From: Kaistella palustris DSM 21579 | GTDB lineage: Bacteria > Bacteroidota > Bacteroidia > Flavobacteriales > Weeksellaceae | DNA: 61,673 nt | Direction: 5' to 3' | Assembly (NCBI RefSeq): GCF_000422265.1 | Contig: NZ_AULL01000001.1 | Span: 1-61,673 of the forward strand | In this document: one piece after another, positions 14,888 through 24,121 of the stretch | Layout: the number at the start of each line of letters is the position of its first letter | How positions within the stretch are numbered: the stretch's first letter is position 1 | Position numbers and translations under genes: made by a program | Notes under the pieces: model-generated | Databases searched by the model: none | What the model was told of the DNA's origin: nothing | What the model saw: only the letters and a program-made list of their open reading frames with translations

Positions 14888-17293
14888 TTAATTGATTTTG
14901 ATGTATTGATTAATTGCTGTTTCCATGTCTCCAACTTCTTCATACAGATTCATCAATTCTTGGTTTTGAGCGCCTTCCGTCTGATAGGCCCAAAAAACTT
15001 TTTCCGGAACTTCCAGGCGATACACCTGATGTTGGTTTCCGCGCATCACAAAAATTTCTGAATATTTATTTTTACCCTCAAAATCCGAGGTAAGCGAACT
15101 CATTTGATGAAAGGCATGATCACTCATTCCAAAGCGCTGCTGCAGGGCAATGTAATCCTTTGCATGCAGAACATATAGGACTTGTGTATTCTCGATGATC
15201 GTTTTTGCGATCTGACCGAATTCACCCGTTTCCGGTAGTTGGCTTACGGCCTGAAGTACAATACCAATGGCACCGTTTTGCTTTCGGACCGCTTGGAAGA
15301 AATATTCAATTTTTTCCAGAACGCCTTTGAATTTAAATTGCTTGGCCACTTCATCAAAGAAAATATACCCACGCGTAGATTTATCTTTCCACACCGTTTC
15401 ATGGATGACAGAGGAAATAAGTTGCAGCATGATGGCCAGCAGGAGTGGATTGTCTTTCACTTCATCAAGTTCAAAAACAATAATCTTTTTATCCTTTAGG
15501 CGGAACAGATTTTCGTTACTTTCATCGGCATAGAGAAAATCATAAATTCCTCCAGGCTCGAATTCACTCATGGCAAAAAGAAACTCTTCGATATTAAAAA
15601 ATTCCTTTCGGATGTTAAGCTCATCCAGAAGCGTTTCTTTGTGCTCGCGCACTGCGCTGATGAATTGCAAAAGGCTTTGTTCTCCTCCTTGTAAATAATA
15701 ACCTTCAATAATTTTTCGCAGGGCAGTCTTTTCGTTTTCAGAGGCTTTAGAATCTCTCTTATAATGGGTTATCAAAAACTCAGTCAGATCTTCGATTTTG
15801 GAAGCGGTGAGCGCATCACCTTGGAGATCGAAAGGATTAAACCCAATGGCGGTGCCTTCCCGATAATGAATGAACGCCGTATCATCTGGGTACAAGGCTG
15901 CCAGTTTACGGTAGGAGCCACCAAGATCTACCAATACCATCCGTGCATTTTCTTCATAATACTGCCGGAACAAGTGGTTGGCAAAAAACGATTTTCCATA
16001 GCCGGTAGGCGCAAAGATCATAAAGTTGCGCGCTCTTACGTAGCGCTTCTCTTCATCCCAGGTATCCACCACCACGGGAATATTTGCAATGCGTGAATTA
16101 AGCAGAACACCCCGCGCGTCATTTTTATAGTTCGTGCAGTTATTGATAAATAAAGTTGCCAGGCTTAAATTTCCATAGAACATTTGTTTATCCGAGAAGT
16201 TTCCGGAAAACAGGTAGAAGGAATTGCAATAGACAGAGTTCAGGAAATTGCCTATCGGCTGCCGGGATTTGATGTCAACTGACTTAAACTTTTCTGTGAT
16301 TTGGTTTCGCCGGCTTTTAATTTCTTCTTCACTGTCGCCGTAGAAAAGAACGTTGATGTGAGTCCGTACAATTCTTTCACTGTCAATATCAGAAGCAATC
16401 TCGTCAATTAAGTTTTCCAGTTTCCCGGCATTCACTTTATTCTGTGGATCAAACGTGGCTGATTTCTTCAGCAGATCATGCCGCCGCCGAAGCTCTGCCA
16501 ACTGCTTCTGATTATCTTCAAAATAAATAATCTGATTGTAGACATGATCAAAAGGAAGTTCAAAACTGAGCAGATCCCCGATATTTTGAAAGAACTTATA
16601 CTTTGCGGTACTGAAGTTTTTATCGGTTTGAAGTTCCGGCAACGTTTCCGGAAGATGCTCTTCATCCCGCGTACAAACCGCTCCCAGCAGCCGGTCTCCA
16701 ATCTGAATATATCCACCCTTTAAAATTCTGTCTGTCACGAACTCACTTTGAAAATTATTAAAGTAGTAGTCGTAATACTCCTTCATTTCCTTTGCCCGCA
16801 GTGCACGAATCTGGAAAGCCTTCCCTGTATTGATCCTTCCTCCCTGCAGAAAGTTGATGGCCTGTTCAACGGTGTTTTTGAAGGAATTTATTCGATCATC
16901 AAAACGCTCAAATTTCTTTTTATTCAAGCGCTTAAAAGGATTGGTTATTTTCGTAGTAAAAGTGTCACCGGCCGGCAGGATTAAAAAAAGAAAACATTTG
17001 TGCGCAAGAAAAGGTCGTCCGTGGAAATACTTCTTGGTTTCGCGCTGTAAATAGTTTTGATCGGGCAGCTGACCGGTTTCAAATTTGGCTTCATGAAAAA
17101 TATCCTGTTTAAGGAAAATGGAACCGGAAGGCATATCTTTTAAAGCACGATTCCACAAATCATTAATGGTTTGATAATCTTCCTGCCCCAAAGAATATTT
17201 CTCAGTGAGCTGCACTTCATAACCCATCGCATAGGCACCATTAGTCCCTACGACCGCATTGTTTTCGATATGTAAAAACAGATTATTCATCAT
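14888..17293 (-). CDS. traG: Conjugation ATPase TraG (VirB4-like)
   Basis: This encodes about 801 aa from the ATG at 17293 (or 17290), overlapping the end of traF by about 11 bp. Walker A APTGYGKSF is near residue 435, Walker B YIFFDEVAKQF near 640. It is the VirB4-type ATPase that powers pilus biogenesis and substrate transfer at the inner membrane. An upstream in-frame ATG (17323) lies within traF and is less likely. Full length for the family. Confidence 0.92.
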   Translation of the reverse strand: MMNNLFLHIENNAVVGTNGAYAMGYEVQLTEKYSLGQEDYQTINDLWNRALKDMPSGSIFLKQDIFHEAKFETGQLPDQNYLQRETKKYFHGRPFLAHKCFLFLILPAGDTFTTKITNPFKRLNKKKFERFDDRINSFKNTVEQAINFLQGGRINTGKAFQIRALRAKEMKEYYDYYFNNFQSEFVTDRILKGGYIQIGDRLLGAVCTRDEEHLPETLPELQTDKNFSTAKYKFFQNIGDLLSFELPFDHVYNQIIYFEDNQKQLAELRRRHDLLKKSATFDPQNKVNAGKLENLIDEIASDIDSERIVRTHINVLFYGDSEEEIKSRRNQITEKFKSVDIKSRQPIGNFLNSVYCNSFYLFSGNFSDKQMFYGNLSLATLFINNCTNYKNDARGVLLNSRIANIPVVVDTWDEEKRYVRARNFMIFAPTGYGKSFFANHLFRQYYEENARMVLVDLGGSYRKLAALYPDDTAFIHYREGTAIGFNPFDLQGDALTASKIEDLTEFLITHYKRDSKASENEKTALRKIIEGYYLQGGEQSLLQFISAVREHKETLLDELNIRKEFFNIEEFLFAMSEFEPGGIYDFLYADESNENLFRLKDKKIIVFELDEVKDNPLLLAIMLQLISSVIHETVWKDKSTRGYIFFDEVAKQFKFKGVLEKIEYFFQAVRKQNGAIGIVLQAVSQLPETGEFGQIAKTIIENTQVLYVLHAKDYIALQQRFGMSDHAFHQMSSLTSDFEGKNKYSEIFVMRGNQHQVYRLEVPEKVFWAYQTEGAQNQELMNLYEEVGDMETAINQYIKIN

Positions 17294-17546
17294 TGGAAAA
17301 CTTTTGGGGCAAATTCTCGTCAAAAAGCCACTCGTTGATGGACTTGTTATTGGCCAGAAGAAGTGACGTAAAATAAGTCACGGCAATAACAGCAGTTACC
17401 AAAACCACTTTCTGCACGGTAATTCCGCCCAGAAAACTGAGCAGTGCCAAAACCGAGATAATCGTAGTAATGATAAAGCCTGTCGTATTAAGTCCGTAAA
17501 TAGTGGGTTTTTGGCGGTAACCTTTTAAATTTTTTACCTTCCGCAT
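17283..17546 (-). CDS. traF: Conjugative transfer protein TraF (DUF4133, VirB3-like)
   Basis: This encodes 87 aa from the ATG at 17546; the longer open frame upstream runs through traE in another frame and is not used. Pattern G-Y-R-Q-K-P-T-I-Y-G-L then two membrane spans (about residues 20-38 and 44-62) as in DUF4133. It is a small inner-membrane partner of TraG and overlaps the traG start. Confidence 0.85.
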   Translation of the reverse strand: MRKVKNLKGYRQKPTIYGLNTTGFIITTIISVLALLSFLGGITVQKVVLVTAVIAVTYFTSLLLANNKSINEWLFDENLPQKFSNDE

Positions 17547-17566
17547 GGTGCCACAATTACTTCTTT

Positions 17567-17857
17567 TTAGACACTGATACTTCCCACGTAATTTACAAGT
17601 CCAACGACTGCGCCTAGTATAGCAGCAAAAATCACAATGTTGGTGACGCCTTTTTTCCAATCACCATTGTCTTTTACAAAGTGACCAAGATTGACGAAAA
17701 TAACTACAATGAAAATGCTGACGGCGACATAGGGGAAAATGCCTTTAATTTCGTTTGCCAACTGTTGGGCAGGTCCTTTCAGGTTAATACTTTGGGCAGA
17801 AGCCAAAGTATAAAATAACGTCAAGAAACCGGAGAGTTTTAATTTCTGATTGTCCAT
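17567..17857 (-). CDS. traE: Conjugative transfer protein TraE (DUF4134, VirB2-like)
   Basis: This encodes 96 aa from the ATG at 17857, giving a good signal peptide ending near A-S-A-Q. Two further hydrophobic segments follow (about 42-60 and 70-92), as in the pilin-like DUF4134 proteins. It is the first gene of the main tra operon. A TATATTTG -7 element lies just upstream on the minus strand (17876-17883). Confidence 0.83.
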   Translation of the reverse strand: MDNQKLKLSGFLTLFYTLASAQSINLKGPAQQLANEIKGIFPYVAVSIFIVVIFVNLGHFVKDNGDWKKGVTNIVIFAAILGAVVGLVNYVGSISV

Positions 17858-17875
17858 AAGCGATATCTTATAGAC

Positions 17876-17883
17876 CAAATATA
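17876..17883 (-). promoter_or_regulatory. Candidate promoter -7 element for traE
   Basis: On the minus strand the sequence reads TATATTTG, a perfect TAnnTTTG, about 19 bp before the traE start. A TTG lies 12 bp further upstream, closer than the usual 17-23 bp, so the -33 element is uncertain. Confidence 0.5.
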
Positions 17884-17933
17884 AAAACTTTTTCCCAATA
17901 TACACTACTTTTTGAAGGGGCAATTATGTTAAG

Positions 17934-19568
17934 CTAGAGCAGAGATCTGGCCTCCACCATTATCTTTTTAAAATGATTATCAAGCATTTTTGTAGTAATT
18001 ACCCGTTGATTTTCAATTTTTCGAGAAATGATTTGTGGGTGGTTGATATTGACGATTTCATTTTTACCATCAGAAAGAAAAGCAAACTGTCCTACCGAAA
18101 GCCGATTGAATTCACTTGCTCGATGTTTATGTACTTCTCGTTCTCCGGTAGTGGTAGAACTTTCGCCCCAGGAAAGTAGATTCCCCTCACTGCCTTTACG
18201 CGATATCGATTTGGTTTTAATATTGACCAACTCAAAATAACTTTCATAAAACTTCGAGGTTTCAGAATCATTGGATTTACCGAAAAACTGTGTGGAAAGG
18301 TTAGCCACAATTTCACGGAAACCGTCACGCCCATATTGCACGACCCCTTGCACAAAATCCTGTGCGCAATAAACTACAGCTACCCCAAAACTTCGCATAG
18401 TTGCCGGAATCTGCGCCATATTTAAGAGTTGCAGGGTTGGAGCTTCATCCAGCATGATAAAGCTTGGCTTGCGGTTTCGGACCATCATTTGTTTGGTAAT
18501 GGAATGAATTATAGCCGCATTTGCGGGACTTAAAAATTCGGCCGATTTAGGCTCATTCAAGACCGAAACTACAGAGTTGATTTCAGCAGCATTTACATTA
18601 AAATCAAGATCATTGCCGCTCAACACATAAAAAGCTTCGGGAAAAGCCATCTTTCGTAAACCGTTAGCTAAGGTAGAAATGACAGAAGCCGTTTGCCTCG
18701 CCGAAGCCAACCCCAGAATAAAAGTGCTGGCTTGAATAGCAACACGTTCGTTTGCATTTAAAAAATGCTTTAGTTTTGCAAATTCCTCCTGAGCATTATT
18801 TTCTAAGTTGCTATCATTTTGCAGACTAAAATCAACGCCTAAGATAAAAGCAGTTACATGCGGAAGTGTACAAATATCACGATGATCAAACCAAAATTTT
18901 AGAATGACGCCCGATAATAAAGACGACGCACTATCTTTGAAAAAGTCGTCGCCTTTTCCTGCTCCGCTTTTAATGAGGTTATCCATCAGTACTTTCACCA
19001 GCTGATTGACATCTTTCTCTCCCGTAATATATTCCGGTGCAATGGGATTTACCCGATAGCTGATGTTTGGATTGTGAATTGCGACCACTTTTAGTCTGTC
19101 TTCAAAAATAGCTGTGGCCAGCTCAGTAAGTTCGCCATCTTTAAAATCATAAATAATTCCAGCGAAGCCGGCTTTGCCAAAATGCTGTAAGATATTATAC
19201 AGCACAGAAATCGTTTTCCCGGATCCTGCGGCACCAAATACTGCAACACCACGCTGTATTCCCCGGATAATCCTTTTGCCCTGGCTGGTCTTAAATTCAA
19301 CATCCCAAACAGGATCTGCAGATTTCTCATAGATCCATAAATAAATTAGGCTACTGCAGATTATGCTGGGTAGGAGCAAATAGAGACCTATAATTTTATA
19401 ATTAAGCATTTGTGCTCCTATCAGGGTCAAAAACCCTATTACGGTGAGAAAAACGAATTTAAGGACTTTGCTTCGGGCCTTAAAGATAATCGTAAGGAGA
19501 AATGTAAGTATTGAAACTGCGGCAAGTAGAATGAACCAATTGCGCAACGTAAGATCTAAAATTTTCAT
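17934..19568 (-). CDS. Type IV coupling protein (VirD4/TraG-family ATPase)
   Basis: This encodes 544 aa. Two or three N-terminal membrane spans (residues 10-70) are followed by an ATPase domain with Walker A GAAGSGKT (about 112-119) and Walker B F-I-M-L-D-E-A-P-T-L. It links the relaxase-DNA complex to the transfer channel. It begins 2 bp after the relaxase stop, so both form one operon with bfmA, separate from the traE operon. Confidence 0.9.
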   Translation of the reverse strand: MKILDLTLRNWFILLAAVSILTFLLTIIFKARSKVLKFVFLTVIGFLTLIGAQMLNYKIIGLYLLLPSIICSSLIYLWIYEKSADPVWDVEFKTSQGKRIIRGIQRGVAVFGAAGSGKTISVLYNILQHFGKAGFAGIIYDFKDGELTELATAIFEDRLKVVAIHNPNISYRVNPIAPEYITGEKDVNQLVKVLMDNLIKSGAGKGDDFFKDSASSLLSGVILKFWFDHRDICTLPHVTAFILGVDFSLQNDSNLENNAQEEFAKLKHFLNANERVAIQASTFILGLASARQTASVISTLANGLRKMAFPEAFYVLSGNDLDFNVNAAEINSVVSVLNEPKSAEFLSPANAAIIHSITKQMMVRNRKPSFIMLDEAPTLQLLNMAQIPATMRSFGVAVVYCAQDFVQGVVQYGRDGFREIVANLSTQFFGKSNDSETSKFYESYFELVNIKTKSISRKGSEGNLLSWGESSTTTGEREVHKHRASEFNRLSVGQFAFLSDGKNEIVNINHPQIISRKIENQRVITTKMLDNHFKKIMVEARSLL

Positions 19569-19570
19569 AG

Positions 19571-20974
19571 CTAATACCCTTTTGAAGTATCATTAATCTT
19601 GGATATAATTGAACGTAATGTTTTGGCCGCAAGTTGTAATGGAGTTTTAGGAACTGTTAGAGGAACACGAAACCCCAGCTCACGACTTACCGTATTTCTT
19701 AAACTTAACTTATGCAGTTCTTCCACTCCACTCTTGCTATAAAGTTCTTTGGTAACAGGTTGGCCCAGGACAGAAAGTGCTTTGCCACTTACTTTGGCTA
19801 TCCTTTCCTTTTTTCCGGTACGCATCTTCTTCTGCTCATTAAATTTCTCATAGCTGTACTGACGATGGTACTGAAATCTTTGATCAAAACTTCGCTCAGC
19901 CTTTTTAAAGAAAGTATCACGGTTAAAACCAACCTGAGCTGTCTTATCCGCCATCTTCGAGTTGCGGTGATGCGCCAAAGGTGAAATTGAACCTTTGTAG
20001 CGCGCATTTGGACAGTTATCATACCGTGAAACAACAACATGGATGTGATATTGCTGACCGCCTTTTTTAAGCCCTTCCCGAACAATTTCACCTGTTGCCC
20101 GATCTTTGTGCAATTCAGATTTTAACTGTTCAATCTTTGAGGCGTCGGGGTGCTGAGCACTTTCAAGTTTTTTAATTTCGCGCTTAATTTTTCTGTTCTC
20201 GATAACCCATTTATCATTGCCTTTATAGGTTCTTTTTTCTTCCACTTTTGCCACCCACACCATATCTTTCGCGGTCATTTTTCGCACGCTAAGATCCCGG
20301 CCCAAGTTAGCAGCGAGTTTCTCACGAGTTTCCCGATATGCTTCCGCATAAACAGGATCTTTTTTATCAATACCGCGTTCGGCAAGCGCTGTCTTCGTTT
20401 CCTTGTTGATATATTGTTCTTCCTTCTGTGTCGGCAAATTTTGTGGACTGTTATAGACATAACGATTAAAGTTTTCTGCATAATCTTTCATTACGTCATT
20501 GGCGTATTCCCGCAGACATTGGTGCATCAGATCATTTCGCATAATCTCCAGTTGCTTTTGCCCCTGATCCGTCTGCTGCAAAAGTTGCGTTTCTTTTTCT
20601 CCTATTCCGGCAGCTTTCAACTCCATTACCACGATACCATTCAGATGTTCCAATTCATCTTTGCTGGGCGAGATATTTAAAATAAAAAATTTGCTCTCCC
20701 TCTCTTTTGCGCGGGAAGATATATTAGCATCAATGAGATCCGTAGCAGAATTCTGATCCAGAAACACTTGTTCACCATCCTTACCCTGACTGAAAAAAAG
20801 ATTCTGCTGTTCCACCTGCTCATCAAAACCGGTGAGTGCCTGATTTTCGAAATCCTCTACAAAAATTTCATATTCCTTCTCACGGGAAGAGTTTTCCTTA
20901 TCCAAATATTCGGTTACTGCTTTACAACTTTGTGAAATATCCGGATCATGTCTTGTAAATGAAATATGCATCAC
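19571..20974 (-). CDS. Relaxase / mobilisation protein B (DUF5712 type)
   Basis: This encodes 467 aa. The start (M-M-H-I-S-F-T-R-H-D) and H-I-H-V-V-V-S-R-Y-D near residue 305 (a His-x-His metal site of the kind used by relaxases) fit the Bacteroidota MobB/BfmB relaxase group (DUF5712). It would nick at oriT and lead the strand into the recipient. It overlaps bfmA by 4 bp. Confidence 0.82.
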   Translation of the reverse strand: MMHISFTRHDPDISQSCKAVTEYLDKENSSREKEYEIFVEDFENQALTGFDEQVEQQNLFFSQGKDGEQVFLDQNSATDLIDANISSRAKERESKFFILNISPSKDELEHLNGIVVMELKAAGIGEKETQLLQQTDQGQKQLEIMRNDLMHQCLREYANDVMKDYAENFNRYVYNSPQNLPTQKEEQYINKETKTALAERGIDKKDPVYAEAYRETREKLAANLGRDLSVRKMTAKDMVWVAKVEEKRTYKGNDKWVIENRKIKREIKKLESAQHPDASKIEQLKSELHKDRATGEIVREGLKKGGQQYHIHVVVSRYDNCPNARYKGSISPLAHHRNSKMADKTAQVGFNRDTFFKKAERSFDQRFQYHRQYSYEKFNEQKKMRTGKKERIAKVSGKALSVLGQPVTKELYSKSGVEELHKLSLRNTVSRELGFRVPLTVPKTPLQLAAKTLRSIISKINDTSKGY

Positions 20975-21531
20975 TTAAAAATTTCTTCATAATCCTGCAC
21001 CGATAAAACGGCTTTATAATTTTTAGAAAAAGCTCCACTTTCGAATTTGAATCTATTTTTAATGTTATTGATTTGTGCATTCAAAGATTCATTAATACGC
21101 TCCATTTCCCGATGACTTTCCCAAACTTCCCCAAGTTCTTTCTCAAGCTTTTTGTGTTCTTCTCCCGAAAATTGCCCGATAACCCCGCCAGCATCTTCAT
21201 GCTCCAGAGTGCTCCTTTCCTTCTTCAAATTAATTGCTAAAAACTCCTTAAGCAGGTTATGCGTATCCAGAATTTTGGTGAAATAGAACTTATCCAAATG
21301 ACCCAATCTTTTGTGGACAGCCTCAGTTCTTTTTTCATTTGAAGCCAAGCCCATTTCCAAAGATTTCTTCAATTCCAATAGAGAATTAACCTCGGAATTC
21401 CCTTTCATATTTACTTCAATAAGGTGTGAAATTACTTCATCATAGCTGGGCAGTTTCAATTCATTTTTCAGGATTTTCATGTTCTCGCTATTCTGCAGCG
21501 AAACACGCATCATTGTATTACGTTTACTCAT
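20971..21531 (-). CDS. Mobilisation accessory protein, BfmA/BtgA family
   Basis: This encodes 186 aa. A basic N-terminus with a ribbon-helix-helix look (R-V-S-L-Q-N-S-E-N-M-K-I-L-K-N-E) precedes a long coiled-coil middle. In this family the protein binds oriT and assists the relaxase, encoded 4 bp overlapping. First gene of the mobilisation operon; oriT is expected just upstream (21532-21900). Confidence 0.8.
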   Translation of the reverse strand: MSKRNTMMRVSLQNSENMKILKNELKLPSYDEVISHLIEVNMKGNSEVNSLLELKKSLEMGLASNEKRTEAVHKRLGHLDKFYFTKILDTHNLLKEFLAINLKKERSTLEHEDAGGVIGQFSGEEHKKLEKELGEVWESHREMERINESLNAQINNIKNRFKFESGAFSKNYKAVLSVQDYEEIFK

Positions 21532-21870
21532 TTATCTAACATTTTTTATCGTTACTTTACTCTATACCAGATATTTAATCTTAACTTTTATACAATTTGG
21601 TATAACAAAAAACAAATAAATAAATAATAATCGTCTGATTATCTGAACGTTGTCTTTAATAGACGCGTTCCCTCTTGCTTTCCTTACCTTACCCAACATT
21701 TTCACGCAAAATTAGCTCACTGCCGCTGCGGCGATAGTCGGAAAAAACATCATTCAAAAAGGACAAATTACAAATTAGCCTGGAGAGTTGCAAATTGATT
21801 CCGTGCTATTAGGAATGGGTATTAGCAAAACCTCACATTGCTATCTTTTTTATTTTTTTGCGGAACGCAA
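21532..21870. other. Intergenic region, probable oriT
   Basis: The gap between bfmA and the ArdC-like gene holds an inverted repeat TATACCA (21563-21569) and TGGTATA (21598-21604), an A-rich stretch with AAATAAATAAATAATAA, and the GC-rich palindrome GCCGCTGCGGC near 21723. The position next to the mobilisation genes makes oriT plausible; no nic site can be named. Confidence 0.4.
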
Positions 21871-21896
21871 AAACCCCTCACGTTGGTAAGGGGTTT
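21871..21896 (-). terminator. Terminator of the ArdC-like gene
   Basis: AAACCCCT and AGGGGTTT form a strong stem; on the minus strand it is followed by TTTTTGCG, directly after the gene stop at 21901. Confidence 0.82.
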
Positions 21897-21900
21897 AGAA

Positions 21901-22869
21901 TTAAAATTGTTCGAGATATTTCTTGGCTCTTTTGGATTGGATGAACGCCGTTTTAATGTTTTCAATCCGGTTTTCTTTATTGACATCGGACCAACCTTTA
22001 AGATAGCGGATCGAGTTTAAAAGTTCATCCGTAATCCCAAATTGTAGCGCTAATAACATTGATCCCATTTCTGCAATTAGTTCCTCAAAGGAATATTTTT
22101 CTTTGTTATTAAAGCCTTCAAATAAATTTCTGTTCAGTCTATTTTCGTGGCCGGTCCAGTGAATTATTTCATGAAACAAAGTGGTATAAAATTTCTCTTC
22201 TGAAATGAAATACTGTTTTAAAGGCATTTTGATTTGGTCTAAAGTTGGCGAATAACTGCCGTGCGCCGTCTTGATGTATTTAATTTTTAAAGATGCTTTT
22301 TCGGTAAGTTGCTGAATAAATTTCTCGCAGTTCTCGCGCTCCACAAAATCAAGTTCTTCCGGTTCATCTATTGCGATACTTAGATTCAATTCCTCCAGAT
22401 TTTCAATTTGATTAGAGTTGAAAACCACATAATTTCTGACAACGGGTATTTTTACCAGGTTTTCAAGATCTGCAGGAACCATTTTTTTTACTTGTTCCAG
22501 TGAATAAATTTTTGAAGTCTCCTGATCCTTGTAAACAAAAGTGAAGAATTCAATCACTACTCCCTTTGAACCTTTTTTAAGTCTACCGCCTGCTTTTGAA
22601 ATTGCGTTGAATGTTGCATATAAACTACTGGTGAAACCATTGGTTAAAGTGTCAATATACAAAGCGAGTAAATTAAAACCTTTGTAGGCGTTTTGGCTGA
22701 AAAGGTTGCGAGGTGCCTGAAACTTATAATTGGTGTAAAGTTCCCAATCCTGGGCCTTTACATTGTCTAAATTCTCAATAATTCTAGAGATAAATTTATC
22801 TTCACCTTTTTTAGAAATCTGATTTTTTTTACTTTTTGAACTTTGGGTTTTTGGGGCTGTTGCATTCAT
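21901..22869 (-). CDS. ArdC-like antirestriction protein (ssDNA-binding plus zincin)
   Basis: This encodes 322 aa. A Lys-rich start is followed by an ArdC N-terminal domain (Q-D-W-E-L-Y-T-N-Y-K...G-F-N-L-L-A-L) and a zincin motif FHEIIHWTGH near residue 235 (HExxH). ArdC proteins on conjugative plasmids protect entering DNA from restriction. It is transcribed from a leader that shares TTTAGTTATTTATTTGGTAA with the gene at 51916-52203. Confidence 0.85.
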   Translation of the reverse strand: MNATAPKTQSSKSKKNQISKKGEDKFISRIIENLDNVKAQDWELYTNYKFQAPRNLFSQNAYKGFNLLALYIDTLTNGFTSSLYATFNAISKAGGRLKKGSKGVVIEFFTFVYKDQETSKIYSLEQVKKMVPADLENLVKIPVVRNYVVFNSNQIENLEELNLSIAIDEPEELDFVERENCEKFIQQLTEKASLKIKYIKTAHGSYSPTLDQIKMPLKQYFISEEKFYTTLFHEIIHWTGHENRLNRNLFEGFNNKEKYSFEELIAEMGSMLLALQFGITDELLNSIRYLKGWSDVNKENRIENIKTAFIQSKRAKKYLEQF

Positions 22870-23460
22870 AATATTTAATTATTTATTTAGTTATAAACTT
22901 GTTTAGTTATTTATTTGGTAATGAGGACTTGTTTTTTTTAAACTGAAAGATTTTATAGCGGACTGGAAAGAGCTATTCTTTATGGGGTTTTAAAGGCTTT
23001 CAAAAATGTCAAAGAACTCACTGCTTTTATCTTTATTCGTATAATTGAGGTGTCTTTTTCTTTGCTAAATGATTTTAAAAAAGGAATGATGGCTAAAACT
23101 GAAGCAACGTGAAAGCTGGAAATGAATTTGCCCGAAGGGTGTAGGTGGGTTCGTCAATATTTAATTAATCGAAGATGAAATATTGATGGATTCCCAAATT
23201 TATTTTTTTAGGAAGACTTCCATTTTTAATTTTGCATACAGAAAAACACCAGAAATGGGATGAAAGAAAAGTAGATGAGTTATACGTTTTGGACTGGTAT
23301 AAAACGCTATCGACAACTTTCCAGTACGTGGAAAATTTTTCAAACAAAAGAGAAATTCAATTTTGGAGCAGTTGAAGAGCTATTAGCTGCTAAAGCTTTC
23401 AAATTACAATAGATGAAATTGTGGAAGAGCTCGGGCAAAGAAGTGGCAAGAAAAATTGCG
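22870..23460. other. Non-coding leader with a repeat shared with 52379-52626
   Basis: No convincing gene. It contains two TTTAGTTAT boxes (22887, 22902) and a stretch (23024-23270) nearly identical to 52379-52626, including the palindrome GGAAGACTTCC. Confidence 0.6.
23024..23270 (-). repeat. Dispersed repeat, copy 1 (about 247 bp)
   Basis: It matches 52379-52626 over almost its whole length, with scattered substitutions and a few single-base indels. Both copies lie upstream of minus-strand genes (ArdC-like here, the 95-aa gene there), at similar distances, so they may be leaders or duplicated control regions. Coding capacity is poor. Confidence 0.7.
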
Positions 23461-23467
23461 ATTTAAT

Positions 23468-23634
23468 TTTTTTCCGAACCTAAATTATTTTTAGTTGAAA
23501 AATAATTGACCGAAAGCAGAGCGACAGGGAAATGGTTTTGAAACGTAAAGAAAATAGTTTAGGGAGTGAAAAATAAAAGCAATAGGTCTAAATAAATGGC
23601 GGGAACCAGAATATTTTAGATCTATTGCTTTTTT
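23468..23634 (+). ncRNA. Structured element, copy 1 of a tandem pair
   Basis: A conserved 5' part (TTTCCGAA...TTGACCGA...AGCGACAGGGAAATG...GAGTGAAAAA) is followed by a hairpin. Stem strands AGCAATAG-G-TCTAAA (about 23578-23592) and TTTAGA-T-CTATTGCT (about 23615-23629) end in a T run, like a terminator. Copy 2 has a different stem sequence but the same pairing. Candidate small RNA or structured DNA element. Confidence 0.5.
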
Positions 23635-23675
23635 AAATCTGCAATTTTTTTGAGCGCGGGCAAAGCCTTGGCACT

Positions 23676-23852
23676 TTTTCCGAAAGTATTTTATTTTTAG
23701 CTGAAAAAGTATTGACCGATAGCAAAGCGGTAGGGAAATGTTTTTGAAGTGTGATGAAAATAGAATAATGAGTGAAAAACAAAATTAAAAGTCTGAATAA
23801 ATGGAATGTTCCCGACAGGGTTCAATGGAATGTTTCAGATTTTTAATTTTTA
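23676..23852 (+). ncRNA. Structured element, copy 2 of a tandem pair
   Basis: The 5' part is clearly homologous to copy 1 (TTTTCCGAA, TATTGACCGATAGCAAAGCGG, GAGTGAAAAAC). The final stem is AATTAAAA-G-TCTGAA (23783-23797) with TTCAGA-T-TTTTAATT (23834-23848). Against copy 1 most outer stem pairs changed on both sides and TCTAAA/TTTAGA became TCTGAA/TTCAGA, while the G-T wobble was kept. Confidence 0.5.
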
Positions 23853-24121
23853 GTGGCCTTCAGATTTGATACTCGCGACAAGGATCTCAGAATTCGCTTC
23901 ATCAAGGTTACCTATAAAATTAGCCCAAGCACTTATGTAGTTCCATGTGCATTTTTTCTAACCCCCTAAATAATAATTTTGGACCCCTGTTTAAAATTTT
24001 TTACAACTTAAATACGATTTACATTCTGCTTTTTGATGAAATGGTCAAGAAATTCCTTTTTTTCAATTATTAAGTTGTTGAAGGATTGCCGATTGTTTAT
24101 TTTTAAGGTCTAAACTAAACT
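23853..24121. other. Intergenic spacer before the restriction island
   Basis: No gene seen. AT-rich, with the presumed promoter of the following type IIG gene (GATTGTTTATTTTTAAGG around 24085-24105). Confidence 0.4.
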
